Assembly: GCA_023014485.1 (NCBI GenBank)
Contig: JAJOZX010001726.1
Location: forward strand, 310,001-374,000
Length of the DNA: 64,000 nt
Direction of reading: 5' to 3'
Source of the DNA: Bathynomus jamesi
Lineage: Eukaryota > Arthropoda > Malacostraca > Isopoda > Cirolanidae
In this document: positions 12,067 to 24,078 of the stretch, one piece after another
Layout: every line of letters begins with the position of its first letter
Numbering within the stretch: the first letter of the stretch is position 1
Program-made: the position numbers and the translations under genes
Notes under the pieces: model-generated
What the model saw: the letters and a program-made list of their open reading frames with translations, nothing else
Told to the model about the DNA's origin: nothing
Databases searched by the model: none

Positions 12067-14567
12067 TCATAGCAAATTGAGAGGGACGGCAGATGAGTCA
12101 ACATTCAGACTAGGGGACAATGCTTTAATGAAAAGCGATTCTAAAATTCTTAGTGAGTTGGGACAAGTATTACAACCAAGAATTTTAAAATTGTCTAAAG
12201 TGACATCAATTTTACATTTAATGCTGTGTTCACGAATACTCGAGGCTTCTTTAGTTTTTAAAATTTTACCTGTTCGGCCACTTATTCCCATATGCGAATA
12301 AAATCTAGCCCTGAGAGAGCGAACAGTGCTGCCGATGTAATTCCCAAGGAGACACCTGGGGCAGGTAAATAAATATACAACACCGCGACGCAACGAGTCA
12401 GGGGTTCGATCCTTCGCTGAGAAAAAGCTACCTAAAGACGTTTTATTAATAAATATGATGCGGAAATCAGTATGATAAAAAAATTTCCTTAACAATTTTG
12501 TAAATTTAAGCTTAAATTCCTTATTCAAAGGACCCATTTCAGGTACCAAGAAATATTTATATCCTTCGGCACTGTAATACATGGAAGTTGAGGGCTATAA
12601 ACATTATTTAAGAAGGATCTAATTAGTTTGTCTACATATTGAACAGGAAAACTATTATTAGTAAAGTATGATCTTAGATTATTAAATTCATCATTAAGTA
12701 AGGTAAAATTAGAGGTCAAATTATATCCTCTGAACAGGAGAGTTTTAATACAAGACATCTTATAGTTGAAATCAGTAAAACTAAAAAAATTCATGCCCAA
12801 ACCAGTGAAAGTGGGTTTCCTGTAAACTGATGTAGTAATAAAATCACCGTTTTTCGAAATTAAAAGATCTAAGAAGGGGAGGGAGCCATTTTGCTCAGTT
12901 TCCATTGTATACGTTATATTGGGGTGCAAAGAATTTAGGAAGTTAAAGAATTGTTGCGCTTGTACCGCATTATCAAAGACTGCTATCGAATCATCAACGA
13001 AGCGTCGATAGAAAATTGGCTTGAGATGAGTGGGAGATTGTCTAAAAATTACACTTTCTAAATGAGTCATAAAAAAGTCAGCTGCTAACGGTCCGACTGG
13101 TGATCCCATCCCTACCCCATCAATTTGTTGGTAAACCTTATTGTTGAAAGTGAAATAGCATTGTTTGAAGACCAATTCTAAAAGTTCCTTAAAATGAGAC
13201 AATGAAAAACCATGAAATTATCAACTGAGCTAAAAACCCTATCTAAAATAATGGCAATAGTTTCAGATACAGGTACATTTGTGAAAAGTGACTTTACATC
13301 AAAACTGACAAAAAACTTTTTTGAATCGAAGTTTTTACCAAGGAGGTCTTTTTGGAATTCAAACGAGTTATTTATAGTGTAAGCATTTTTCGCAAAGGGG
13401 GACAGGAGGCGAACAACAAATTTTGCCAATTGAAAGGTGGGTAAGTTATACGAAGCTAAAATAGGACGGAGAGGTGTTCCAGCTTTATGGATTTTAGGCA
13501 GACAGTATAATTGAGCAAGATTAGCACCAGATGCGAACAACTGAGAGTAAGTATCATTTTTTATTATCTTTAAGGACTTTAGTCGTGACAGAAATCTATT
13601 AACCTGGTCTTCTAACCTTACAATGACTTTATTTACAGGTTCTAGAATTTGTTTGAATTTAGTAAGATCACTTAGGATTTCATTAGTTTTGTTTATGTAG
13701 TCCGATTTATTCAAAATAACCACTCCGTTACCCTTGTCTGGTCTAGTCACAACAATCTCCTGGTTCTTTGCCAAATTCTTAATACACTGCAAATCACTCT
13801 TCCTAAATATGAAAGATTGAAATTTAAGATTTCTAAGTTTAAGAAAAAATTCTTGAGTTAAATTTGAGAACTGACATTTGAAATTATTGAAATCCCCCAC
13901 ATGGGGAACATTTTTCAAGCCATTGAAAAATTTTCAAAGTAAAGAAAAAACGAAGGCTTATATATTTGAAACAACGGAAGCTTAAATTGCAAACCAAGTG
14001 ACAGTAAAAACTTTTCCGAGGGGAGAGTGTGTAACTAGAAAGATTCGAAATTACCTTCTCTGAATTGAAAAAATTTGGTGAATTCATTCCCAAAGCCTTT
14101 AACTTACGTTCATGTGTTTCCAAGATGGTAGAGTGAAATTTTTCTAGTTCACGTTGTACAAGAGAAATTATTAATAAATAGTCCAACAACGACAAGGTAT
14201 TTTTAAGAGTAGTTATATAATGCCCTAGAGACTTGTTATGCGAATCTGATATTTTGATTTTATAATTAATTTCATTATTTAATAAATATTCCAGGGACGA
14301 TTGATAAAATTCAGAGTCATATAGATTATCACGGTAGAGTTTGAAGTAAACAAATTTCGGGAAAATCCTGCAAGTCCGACACATTTCAAGAAAATAACAG
14401 TCCAGTTTTGACTTGAGAAACTTTCGTGAAGTCTTCCAAACATGGCGATAAGCCCTGAGGCCATCTTGTCCATACCTTGAATATATATAATCATGCGGGT
14501 TGCTTCTACAGAGCTTCAATTTAATATTTAGGAGAAATCCAATGACAAGGAGAAATGTAAATGCCAT
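12067..14567 (-). pseudogene. PLE-1 unit 1: reverse transcriptase plus GIY-YIG endonuclease
   Basis: This is the most complete Penelope-like gene here. The N-terminal part (14567-13884) is followed by the RT. Landmarks are TRPDKGNGVVILNKSDY, LYCLPKIHKAG, motif A VSFDVKSLFTNVPV, motif B GVGMGSPVGPLAADFF and motif C RRFVDDSIAVF (13202-12525). After the RT comes a GIY-YIG endonuclease with GVVYLFTCPRC and NYIGSTVRSLRARF (to 12067). Single-base frameshifts occur near 13995, 13920, 13215 and 12555. The last two are absent from the otherwise near-identical second unit, so they are private to this copy. The enzyme would copy its RNA and cut the target with the GIY-YIG domain. Confidence 0.88.
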
Positions 14568-14590
14568 GAAAAGTCTTCTTTAATGCGCAA

Positions 14591-14617
14591 CGTTTCGAGC
14601 AATACGCTCATCTTCAG
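14591..14617 (-). ncRNA. candidate hammerhead-like motif, PLE-1 unit 2
   Basis: Identical to the motif at 11686-11712, placed in the second LTR-like terminus of the tandem array. Confidence 0.4.
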
Positions 14618-15540
14618 GCTGTTTAATAACAATGTGAAATTAAAATCAATATTGTATGAAAAACAAAACAGAAAATTTCTATAACCTATTCGTAAAGACA
14701 AATTTTAAAAGACTGAGAAAAGAGGGTTAAATTCTAAGTTATACAGATTTACATATAAAAATTAAGAAGTTATTTTTAAATACATATAGTAAATGTGAAA
14801 TTAATACACTGGAAAAATTAACAATAGTACACTGGAACAATGGAACTATCTACCTTACACTGCAGTATCCGAGGCTGACTAATTTGAGCAGAGACAAGAA
14901 CGGGAAACACGAGAGATGGCGAGGGCGATTGGGGAAGAGGATTATAAGGAATTGGGGAAGGAGGAGGGATCATAGCAAATTGAGAGGGACGGCAGATGAG
15001 TCAACATTCAGACTAGGGGACAATGCTTTAATGAAAAGCGATTCTAAAATTCTTAGTGAGTTGGGACAAGTATTACAACCAAGAATTTTAAAATTGTCTA
15101 AAGTGACATCAATTTTACATTTAATGCTGTGTTCACGAATACTCGAGGCTTCTTTAGTTTTTAAAATTTTACCTGTTCGGCCACTTATTCCCATATGCGA
15201 ATAAAATCTAGCCCTGAGAGAGCGAACAGTGCTGCCGATGTAATTCCCAAGGAGACACCTGGGGCAGGTAAATAAATATACAACACCGCTACGCAACGAG
15301 TCAGGGGTTCGATCCTTCGCTGAGAAAAAGCTACCTAAAGACGTTTTATTAATAAATATGATGCGGAAATCAGTATGATAAAAAAATTTCCTTAACAATT
15401 TTGTAAATTTAAGCTTAAATTCCTTATTCAAAGGACCCATTTCAGGTACCAAGAAATATTTTATATCCTTCGGCACTGTAATACATGGAAGTTGAGGGCT
15501 ATAAACATTATTTAAGAAGGATCTAATTAGTTTGTCTACA

Positions 15541-16464
15541 GGGTGGGCGGAAAGTAGCTCCCTATTTTGGATTGGTAAAAAAATACGTATATTATCCATT
15601 TATTTCAGAAGAAATAATATGAAAAGGTAGGCATACATGGTAGGTTTTCTCTAAAATTCAATGTGGGCTCCAACTCTTTCCACCAGCTTCTGGAGCCGCC
15701 CAGGAATGGCGTCCACTGACTTTAGCAGGAACTCCGGCGGGATGGAGGACATGACTTCCCGAATTCGGTCCTCCAGTTCTTCCAATGTCCTCGGTTTGGT
15801 GCGGTAGACTTCTTCCTTTACCCACCCCCAAAGAAAGAAGTCGCACGGTTACCGCTGAAAAACGGCAGAATCGGTTCAGTGTAACGGTGTGGTGTGGTAT
15901 GACCTCAGATCAGGTTGTGGGCCCGTTCCTTCTGCGCAACACCATGAATGCTGAGCGGTACCTTGCTATGTTGCGAAACGAGGTCTGGCCGGTTGTCAGC
16001 ACATGGGAGAACATCGACGATCTGATATTTATGCAAGATGGCGCCCCTCCGCACTTCGCTCTTGTTGTCCGTGAGTGGCTGGATGCCCACTTCCCTGGGC
16101 GTTGGATGGGTCGTCGTGTTCCACATCAATGGCAGCCAGGAGCCCCGACTTGACACCGTGCGACTTCTTTCTTTGGGGGTGGGTAAAGGAAGAAGTCTAC
16201 CGCCACCAACGAGGACATTGGAAGAACTGGAGGACCGAATTCGGGAAGTCATGTCCTCCATCCCGCCGGAGTTCCTGCTAAAGTCAGTGGACGCCATTCC
16301 TGGGCGGCTCCAGAAGCTGGTGGAAAGAGTTGGAGCCCACATTGAATTTTAGAGAAAACCTACCATGTATGCCTACCTTTTCATATTATTTCTTCTGAAA
16401 TAAATGGATAATATACGTATTTTTTTACCAATCCAAAATAGAGAGCTACTTTCCGCCCACCCTG
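15541..16464 (+). mobile_element. fold-back mariner/IS630 deletion derivative
   Basis: Ends CAGGGTGGGCGGAAAGTAGC and complement are flanked by TA, and the empty site is visible in unit 1. The inverted repeats are about 308 bp each (15541-15848 and about 16155-16464). The left arm is an inverted copy of the 3' end, including coding sequence from FFLWGWVKEEVYR onward. The original 5' half of the gene is missing. Between the arms remains plus-strand transposase sequence with MQDGAPPHF (second D) and, at the arm edge, RSPDLTPCDFFLWG (third D). It is non-autonomous. Confidence 0.85.
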
Positions 16465-17270
16465 TACATATTGAACAGGAAAACTATTATTAGTAAAGTA
16501 TGATCTTAGATTATTAAATTCATCATTAAGTAAGGTAAAATTAGAGGTCAAATTATATCCTCTGAACAGGAGAGTTTTAATACAAGACATCTTATAGTTG
16601 AAATCAGTAAAACTAAAAAAAATCATGCCCAAACCAGTGAAAGTGGGTTTCCTGTAAACTGATGTAGTAATAGAATCACCGTTTTTCGAAATTAAAAGAT
16701 CTAAGAAGGGGAGGGAGCCATTTTGCTCAGTTTCCATTGTATACGTTATATTGGGGTGCAAAGAATTTAGGAAGTTAAAGAATTGTTGCGCTTGTACCGC
16801 ATTATCAAAGACTGCTATCGAATCATCACACGAAGCGTCGATAGAAAATTGGCTTGAGATGAGTGGGAGATTGTCTAAAAATTACACTTTCTAAATGAGT
16901 CATAAAAAAGTCAGCTGCTAACGGTCCGACTGGTGATCCCATCCCTACCCCATCAATTTGTTGGTAAACCTTATTGTTGAAAGTGAAATAGCATTGTTTG
17001 AAGACCAATTCTAAAAGTTCCTTAAAATGAGACAATGAAAAACCATGAAAATTATCAACTGAGCTAAAAACCCTATCTAAAATAATGGCAATAGTTTCAG
17101 ATACAGGTACATTTGTGAAAAGTGACTTTACATCAAAACTGACAAAAAACTTTTTTGAATCGAAGTTTTTACCAAGGAGGTCTTTTTGGAATTCAAACGA
17201 GTTATTTATAGTGTAAGCATTTTTCGCAAAGGGGGACAGGAGACGAACAACAAATTTTGCCAATTGAAAG

Positions 17271-18520
17271 GTAAAAACTTCGATTCAAAAAAGTTTTTTG
17301 TCAGTTTTGATGTAAAGTCACTTTTCACAAATGTACCTGTATCTGAAACTATTGCCATTATTTTAGATAGGGTTTTTAGCTCAGTTGATAATTTTCATGG
17401 TTTTTCATTGTCTCATTTTAAGGAACTTTTAGAATTGGTCTTCAAACAATGCTATTTCACTTTCAACAATAAGGTTTACCAACAAATTGATGGGGTAGGG
17501 ATGGGATCACCAGTCGGACCGTTAGCAGCTGACTTTTTTATGACTCATTTAGAAAGTGTAATTTTTAGACAATCTCCCACTCATCTCAAGCCAATTTTCT
17601 ATCGACGCTTCGTTGATGATTCGATAGCAGTCTTTGATAATGCGGTACAAGCGCAACAATTCTTTAACTTCCTAAATTCTTTGCACCCCAATATAACGTA
17701 TACAATGGAAACTGAGCAAAATGGCTCCCTCCCCTTCTTAGATCTTTTAATTTCGAAAAACGGTGATTCTATTACTACATCAGTTTACAGGAAACCCACT
17801 TTCACTGGTTTGGGCATGATTTTTTTTAGTTTTACTGATTTCAACTATAAGATGTCTTGTATTAAAACTCTCCTGTTCAGAGGATATAATTTGACCTCTA
17901 ATTTTACCTTACTTAATGATGAATTTAATAATCTAAGATCATACTTTACTAATAATAGTTTTCCTGTTCAATATGTAGACAAACTAATTAGATCCTTCTT
18001 AAATAATGTTTATAGCCCTCAACTTCCATGTATTACAGTGCCGAAGGATATAAAATATTTCTTGGTACCTGAAATGGGTCCTTTGAATAAGGAATTTAAG
18101 CTTAAATTTACAAAATTGTTAAGGAAATTTTTTTATATATGATTTCCGCATCATATTTATTAATAAAACGTCTTTAGGTAGCTTTTTCTCAGCGAAGGAT
18201 CGAACCCCTGACTCGTTGCGTAGCGGTGTTGTATATTTATTTACCTGCCCCAGGTGTCTCCTTGGGAATTACATCGGCAGCACTGTTCGCTCTCTCAGGG
18301 CTAGATTTTATTCGCATATGGGAATAAGTGGCCGAACAGGTAAAATTTTAAAAACTAAAGAAGCCTCGAGTATTCGTGAACACAGCATTAAATGTAAAAT
18401 TGATGTCACTTTAGACAATTTTAAAATTCTTGGTTGTAATACTTGTCCCAACTCACTAAGAATTTTAGAATCGCTTTCATTAAAGCATTGTCCCCTAGTC
18501 TGAATGTTGACTCATCTGCC
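17271..18520 (+). pseudogene. PLE-1 inverted copy: RT from motif A plus GIY-YIG
   Basis: It starts abruptly at GKNFDSKKFFVSFDVKSLF, 5' truncated, and stays open through FVDDSIAVF to about 18140. There an altered T-run (TTTTTTTATATATG) breaks the frame, so the GIY-YIG domain (GVVYLFTCPRC, NYIGSTVRSLRAR) continues in another frame from 18216. The sequence is almost identical to the minus-strand units, pointing to one recent event or gene conversion. The 3' untranslated region continues to 18983. Confidence 0.85.
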
Positions 18521-18890
18521 GTCCCTCTCAATTGCTATGATCCCTCCTCCTTCCCCAATTCCTTATAATCCCTCCTTCCCCAATCGCCCTCGCCATCTCT
18601 CGTGTTTCCCGTTCTTGTCTCTGCTCAAATTAGTCAGCCTCGGATACTGCAGTGTAAGGTAGATAGTTCCATTGTTCCAGTGTACTATTTAATTTTTCCA
18701 GTGTATTAATTTCACATTTACTATATGTATTTAAAAATAACTTCTTAATTTTTTATGTAAATCTGTATAACTTAGAATTTAACCCTCTTTTCTCAGTCTT
18801 TTAAAATTTGTCTTTACGAATAGGTTATAGAAATTTCTGTTTTGTTTTTCATTCAATATTGATTTTAATTTCACATTGTTATTAAACAGC

Positions 18891-18917
18891 CTGAAGATGA
18901 GCGTATTGCTCGAAACG
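18891..18917 (+). ncRNA. candidate hammerhead-like motif, PLE-1 plus copy
   Basis: CTGAAGAT, hairpin GAGC-GTATT-GCTC, GAAACG; the same as the two minus-strand copies. It lies about 90 bp before the PLE end. Confidence 0.4.
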
Positions 18918-19028
18918 TTGCGCATTAAAGAAGACTTTTCATGGCATTTACATTTCTCCTTGTCATTGGATTTCTCCTAAATATTATATATATATATATA
19001 TATATATCTACATATATATATATATATA

Positions 19029-20314
19029 TAGTGATGTAGGTCACATCCGCATCCGCATCCGCGGAACATCCGCACATTTTCTCGCATCCGCACCCGCATC
19101 CGCATTTGGACTGCGGATGTCGTGCGGATGTGGACCGTTTGAGATAAAATGTCATTAATAAGCGGAAATTATCAAATTCTACTATATTAATAGAACTAGT
19201 TCATTGTGCGCAAATGTGATGCAAGCGACAAGACGAGAGGCTGTTCTGTATGAAGTTACTCTCTTGCAACCTACTTAGATCCACGTTACAAAGCTGTTAT
19301 TTTCACCTAGTACATTAGAACGAGTTAAATCATCACTTGGCAAAGCAGTTGAAGAGCTTCAATCTCTTGAATCTGTCGCTTCGCCACCCACAAAAGAATA
19401 AAAGTTTCAGTGACAGAACCAACACCTTCAACAAGCAAATCTATCAGAATCTGTCTCTCAGTTTCTTGAGTGAAGCAGCAATGACGAGACCTACGCGATG
19501 TCAAAAGATGTAGTAAAAATGATCGAGAGCTATCACCAAGAAAAACGCCTGGCTGCATGTGACAATCCTATTAGTTGGTGGAAAAATACGCAGAATATCT
19601 ATCCATACTTGAGTAAAACTTGCAAGGAAACATTTAGCCTGTCCTCCAACAAACGTACCAAGCGAGAGATTATTTAGCAGTGCTGGATTAATATATGATG
19701 AAAAGAGAAACAGACTGGCAGCAGAAAAGGCAGAAAAAATTAATGTTCCTTAAGCATAACCTTCCTATAATTAAGTTTGAACATTAAACGTGAACATCTT
19801 AGTTTACTTTATTTTAATTACTCATTTATAAATATGCCTAATAAAACTTTAAACTTAATATAAATAGTTATCAAGCTAATTAAAGATCTCTTTCTATAAG
19901 GGTGGAGGTTGGGGAAAGAGTCGGTGGGGTGCATTTGAGTTGGGTTCACGTCCCGCATCCTGGTAACACAATTATGGTTTCTAATTGTGGCTGAACTCAA
20001 CAAAATATAACGAATTTATTTCAGACGAATTCACTAATTGATTTCTATATTAGTTAGATGCTTGATATTATTTTATATGTTCAGAGAAAAGTACAGCAAT
20101 TATTGTACAATTAATCAATTATACTACATTATAGCTACAGCTCTCTCTATATAATAACTTATTATATACGTTAAACACAACAAATCTCGAATATATCCTA
20201 AAAAATAACGAAAATGTAGACATCCGCATCCGCATCCGCGGATGTTGAAATCAAACATCCTCAGCCGCATCCGCATCCACGGATGTGAAAAAAATGACAT
20301 CCGCTACATCACTA
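19029..20314 (+). mobile_element. hAT element with CATCCG subterminal arrays
   Basis: It begins TAGTGATGTAGG and ends CTACATCACTA, short inverted ends in (TA)n flanks that would hide an 8 bp duplication. Inside each end are repeated CATCCGCATCCGC hexamers in both orientations (19045-19130 and 20221-20305). The 1286 bp length and the fragment of transposase show internal deletion. The hexamers are likely transposase-binding sites. Confidence 0.75.
19320..19750 (+). pseudogene. hAT transposase C-terminal (dimerisation) fragment
   Basis: In the plus strand about 19505-19750 the frame reads DVVKMIESYHQEKRLAACDNPISWWK. It then shifts to reading that keeps [22 protein letters not shown] and [24 protein letters not shown] segments, the hATC dimerisation motif. 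At least two frameshifts are present and the catalytic N-terminal half is absent. Confidence 0.7.
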
Positions 20315-20327
20315 ATATATATATATA

Positions 20328-21424
20328 TGCAATAAACGGAGAAGTAAAAATAAAAATTAAAAATTACAGGATTAACAGAGAGGCATACAGATTTGTAAGG
20401 AAAAATATCGATTTTTAGCACAAGATCAAATGAATTATAAAAATACAAATTTATACTGGAAATCTGCCCGGGTTTTAACACTTTGCCTTTTATAGTCAAG
20501 TTTCGATATATATAAAAATAAAATGAAAATTAAAAGTTAATAAAGTAGCAAACAAGTTTACCAAAGATTTAGCGTCCTACCCTTCTTATCTACATCTGTT
20601 TTGAAGGAATTCAAAACAACAGGATCGAGTTGAAAAAGACCTTTGCTTATGTTGAAGTTTTGAAAGTTGGATAATGGCAGACTCAAGAATATTTCTATTA
20701 ACAATGTTGCTAGAGTGGAATAAAACAAGCATTATTCCAATCAATACAGTGGGATAACTCTGACAAATGGACAAAAAGAGCACTGGACAACTGTCCTGTT
20801 CTAACAGAATATTGATGCTGTTTTATACGTGTGTGCAAATCCATTCCCGTCTGACCTATGTAAAAGGAATCACATTGTTTACACCCAATTTTATAGATAA
20901 TGCCTGAATTATTGGTAGGGCTATTTTTTACTATGATATTTTTCACAATATTGTTATATGAAAATACTACATTAATATCCAAAAGTTTAAGTACATTAGC
21001 AATGCCTAAAAAGCCCTGGAAAAATGGAAGTACTAAAATATTTTTTGACAAAGTACGAGTGTTATTATTGACACGATAGAAAGTTCGTTTTGCCTTGTTG
21101 AGACAAGATTCCATAAACGCAGATGGATAACAGATCACTTCCAATACCGTTGATTTTTCCAATTCGGCATCGATGTATTCCGGACTGGCGATCCTAAGGG
21201 CACGGAGAAACATTGATGAAAAAATGGCCTTCTTAGTGGGGGTGTCATGTCCCGAGTAAAAGTGTACGTAGGACAAATTGTTTGTTGTGTTCCGATAGAT
21301 ACTAAACTTAAAACCTGGGCTTTCCCTATGTACACGCACATCCAAAAATGGGATTGAATTGTCTTGTTCCACTTCTAAAGTAAACTTAATGGAGGGGACT
21401 TGATCATTTAACTGAAGGAGGAAG
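20328..21424 (-). pseudogene. PLE-2 left arm: RT end plus GIY-YIG endonuclease
   Basis: The frame 21372-20710 on the minus strand opens MEQDNSIPFLDVRVHR, the PLE RT segment after motif C. It continues through the linker and ends with a GIY-YIG domain (GIIYKIGCKQCDSFYIGQTG, MDLHTRIKQHQ). RT motifs A-C are missing because the copy stops at the palindrome centre (21425). It is the mirror of 21446-22543. Confidence 0.85.
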
Positions 21425-21445
21425 TTATGAATCGTGACCTGGATA

Positions 21446-22540
21446 CTTCCTCCTTCAGTTAAATGATGAAGTCCCCTCCATTAAGTTTACTTTAGAAGTG
21501 GAACAAGACAATTCACTCCCATTTTTGGATGTGCGTGTACATAGGGAAAGCCCAGGTTTTAAGTTTAGTATCTATCGGAAAACACAAACAATTTGTCCTA
21601 CGTACACTTTTACTCGGGACATGACACCCCACTAAGAAGGCCATTTTTTCATCAATGTTTCTCCGCGCCCTTAGGATCGCCAGTCCGAATACATCGATGC
21701 CGAATTGGAAAAAATCAACGGTATTGGAAGTGATCTGTGTTATCCATCTGCGTTTATGGAAATCTTGTCTCAACAAGGCAAAACGAACTTTCTATCGTGT
21801 CAATAATAACACTCGTACTTTGTCAAAAAAATATTTTAGTACTTCCATTTTTTCCCGGGCTTTTTAGGCATTGCTAATGTACTTAAACTTTTGGATATTA
21901 ATGTAGTATTTTCATATAACAACATTGTGAAAAATATCATAGTAAAAAATAGCCCTACAATAATTCAGGCATTATCTATAAAATTGGGTGTAAACAATGT
22001 GATTCCTTTTACATAGGTCAGACGGGAATGGATTTGCACACACGTATAAACAGCATCAATATTCTGTTAGAACAGGACAGTTGTCCAGTGCTCTTTTTGT
22101 CCATTTGTCAGAGTTATCCCACTGTATTGTTTGGAATAATGCTTCAGTTTTATTCCACTCTAGCAACATTGTTTAATAGAAATATTCTTGAGTCTGCCAT
22201 TATCCAACTTTCAAATAACTTCAACATAAGCAAGGTCTTTTTCAACTCGATCCTGTTGTTTTGAATTCCTTCAAAACAGATGTAGATAAGAAGGGTAGGA
22301 CGCTAAATCTTTGGTAAACTTGTTTGTTACTTATTAACTTTTAATTTTCATTTATTTTTATATATATCGAAACTTGACTATAAAGGCAAAGTGTTAAAAC
22401 CCGTGCAGATTTCCAGTATAAATTTGTATTTTTATAATTCATTTGATCTTGTGCTAAAAATCGATATTTTTCCTTACAAATCTGTATGCCTCTCTGTTAA
22501 TCCTGTAATTTTTAATTTTTATTTTTACTTCTCCGTTTAT

Positions 22541-22543
<3 letters not shown>
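21446..22543 (+). pseudogene. PLE-2 right arm, inverted duplicate
   Basis: The 1098 bp arm is the reverse complement of 20328-21424 with scattered substitutions and small indels that break its frame (for example at CCCACTAAG near 21628 and around 21680). The arms are separated by a 21 bp single-copy loop, 21425-21445. The remaining frame keeps LEVICVIHLRLW and MDLHTRINSI fragments of the GIY-YIG part. Confidence 0.85.
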
Positions 22544-22592
<49 letters not shown>

Positions 22593-22598
22593 GATATG

Positions 22599-22622
<24 letters not shown>
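22544..22622. repeat. (TA)n / TATG microsatellite inside PLE-2 3' region
   Basis: It separates the coding arm of PLE-2 from its 3' terminus. Confidence 0.9.
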
Positions 22623-22629
<7 letters not shown>

Positions 22630-22820
22630 GTTTTTTCTTTATTTATTTATTTTTTCTTTCTGTAACCTATATATAGGCCGTAACTCTTTATGTACTTCAG
22701 TGTTCCTGAGGATGTCATTAGACGAAAGCGCTTGAGCACCATTTTGTGTTTCCTTTCCTTCGTGGTTTTATTCATCATAAATATTTTTCACGTGTTACTT
22801 TCGTGAAATAATTTTCATAT
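22623..22820 (+). repeat. PLE-2 3' terminus
   Basis: Contains the CCTATATATAGG segment, the ribozyme-like motif and the terminal CGTGAAATAATTTTC before a short TA tract. The complementary copy is at 11396-11540 and a fragment at 8233-8300. Confidence 0.6.
22706..22730 (+). ncRNA. candidate hammerhead-like motif, PLE-2 right end
   Basis: CTGAGGATG, weak stem GTC-ATTA-GAC, then GAAAGCG. Same layout as in PLE-1 and PLE-3 but different sequence. Confidence 0.35.
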
Positions 22821-22830
22821 ATATATAAGG

Positions 22831-23104
22831 AAACTACTACAAGTCTTAGAACAGTTACTAGAGGTACAGCTATACACATTTAGGATTTAGGATATTTTTT
22901 TTTTCATCATACTTCATTGTTCCCTCAGCTGTGGAAAAAGTATTTTATGTAGATGTCTGAAATTTTTATGATGGCTTATCAATAGATTTAGGTAAAAGTT
23001 ATGTAAATTTTGAAAGTGTGAACTGTATATTTTTGAAGTTATTGATGTTCAAGTCTCAAGGCGTTTTTTTTGGGGGGCCACTCGATATACTGTGATATAT
23101 ATAT
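22831..23104. other. no recognisable feature
   Basis: AT-rich sequence with a T run and a G run (near 23070), ending at a short TA tract. I see no coding or repeat structure. Confidence 0.5.
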
Positions 23105-24078
23105 ACACCTTTCGTTTCAACCTTTCATATATTCCGCGCGATGATTCCTCATTTCACGGAAGTCAAGCTTGTCGCTCCTCCTCTTGAGTTGGCCTGATGA
23201 AGTAGAGAGTTTCTTGTACTCTCCACCTCATAGCCAGGTACGCCCGGCTCATCGGGGATTGTTCTAAGCCAGGCGTCTAATCTTCTTTTGAAGATGTCCA
23301 CCGCAACATCACTCGTGTTCCTTAGTTCTTTGGACAGCTGATTAAACAGTCTTGGTCCCCTCACAACAAAACTATTTTCTTTCAGGGTTTGGGATGTTCT
23401 CTCTCTAGCCTTTAATTTGGGAACACGATACAGTCTTCCTTTTCTACTTTCCTCTGGGTTTCTTATTTTTCTAATGATCTTTGTGTCATCGGAAAAGGAT
23501 GTTACTGTGCTGTCTCTGGTAACGTCCTCATGTACTGTATGTCAGTTGGCATGATTATGAAGAATAGTGGAGCTAATACTGTTTCTTGTGGTACTGAGCT
23601 GAGGACCTCTGATTTTGTTGAAGATATTCCTTGAACTGTAACGACTTGCCGCCGCTCACTAAGGATATTAATTATATATCCATTTCCCTACTTCTGTTAT
23701 TCCCATATATTTCAGTTTATGTATTATGATTCCATGATCACACTTGTCGAACGCTTTGGGAAATCTGTGTATATTACATCATAGTTTTCATTACTTTCCA
23801 GTGCATGAATAATGTTGTTGTAGTGTTCCATTAGTTGTGATAGGCATGATCTGCCTGACCGGAATCCATGTTGATTTTCATTTAATTTTTTCCAAGTTTC
23901 CAAAAAGTCTTTTTCTCTAACTATTCTTTCAAATATTTTCGTGAGATGAGATGTAAGCGACACTGGCCTATAGTTTTTGGCCTCGGATCGATCTCCTCCT
24001 TTATATATTGGGACTATGCCCACTCTCTTCAGGATGCCCGGTATTCCCCCCGTATCTAGTGATTGTCTCCATATCCAG

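Larger units (their letters stand above)
14485..17270 (-). pseudogene. PLE-1 unit 2, partial and interrupted
   Basis: Nearly identical to unit 1 from its 3' terminus through the GIY-YIG domain and the RT back to LAKFVVRLLSPFAKN, where it stops at the inversion point 17270. A fold-back mariner splits the RT/endonuclease linker at a TA (15541-16464). The sequence resumes exactly at CATATTGAACAGG, matching the uninterrupted site at about 12633. An extra CA near 16829 shifts the frame just before FVDD. Confidence 0.85.
11582..18983. mobile_element. PLE-1 compound: tandem units plus inverted copy
   Basis: The minus strand carries one full 2.9 kb unit (14484-11582). Upstream of it is the 3' part of a second unit (17270-14485). 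From 17271 the same sequence runs on the plus strand to 18983. The unit start ATAATCATGCGGGTTGCTTC recurs at 11582 and 14484, a direct repeat of the LTR-like PLE terminus. The two opposite copies meet head to head at 17270, with an unpaired loop of about 93 bp (17178-17270). Both outer ends are the PLE 3' terminus followed by (TA)n. A fold-back mariner (15541-16464) interrupts unit 2. Confidence 0.85.
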
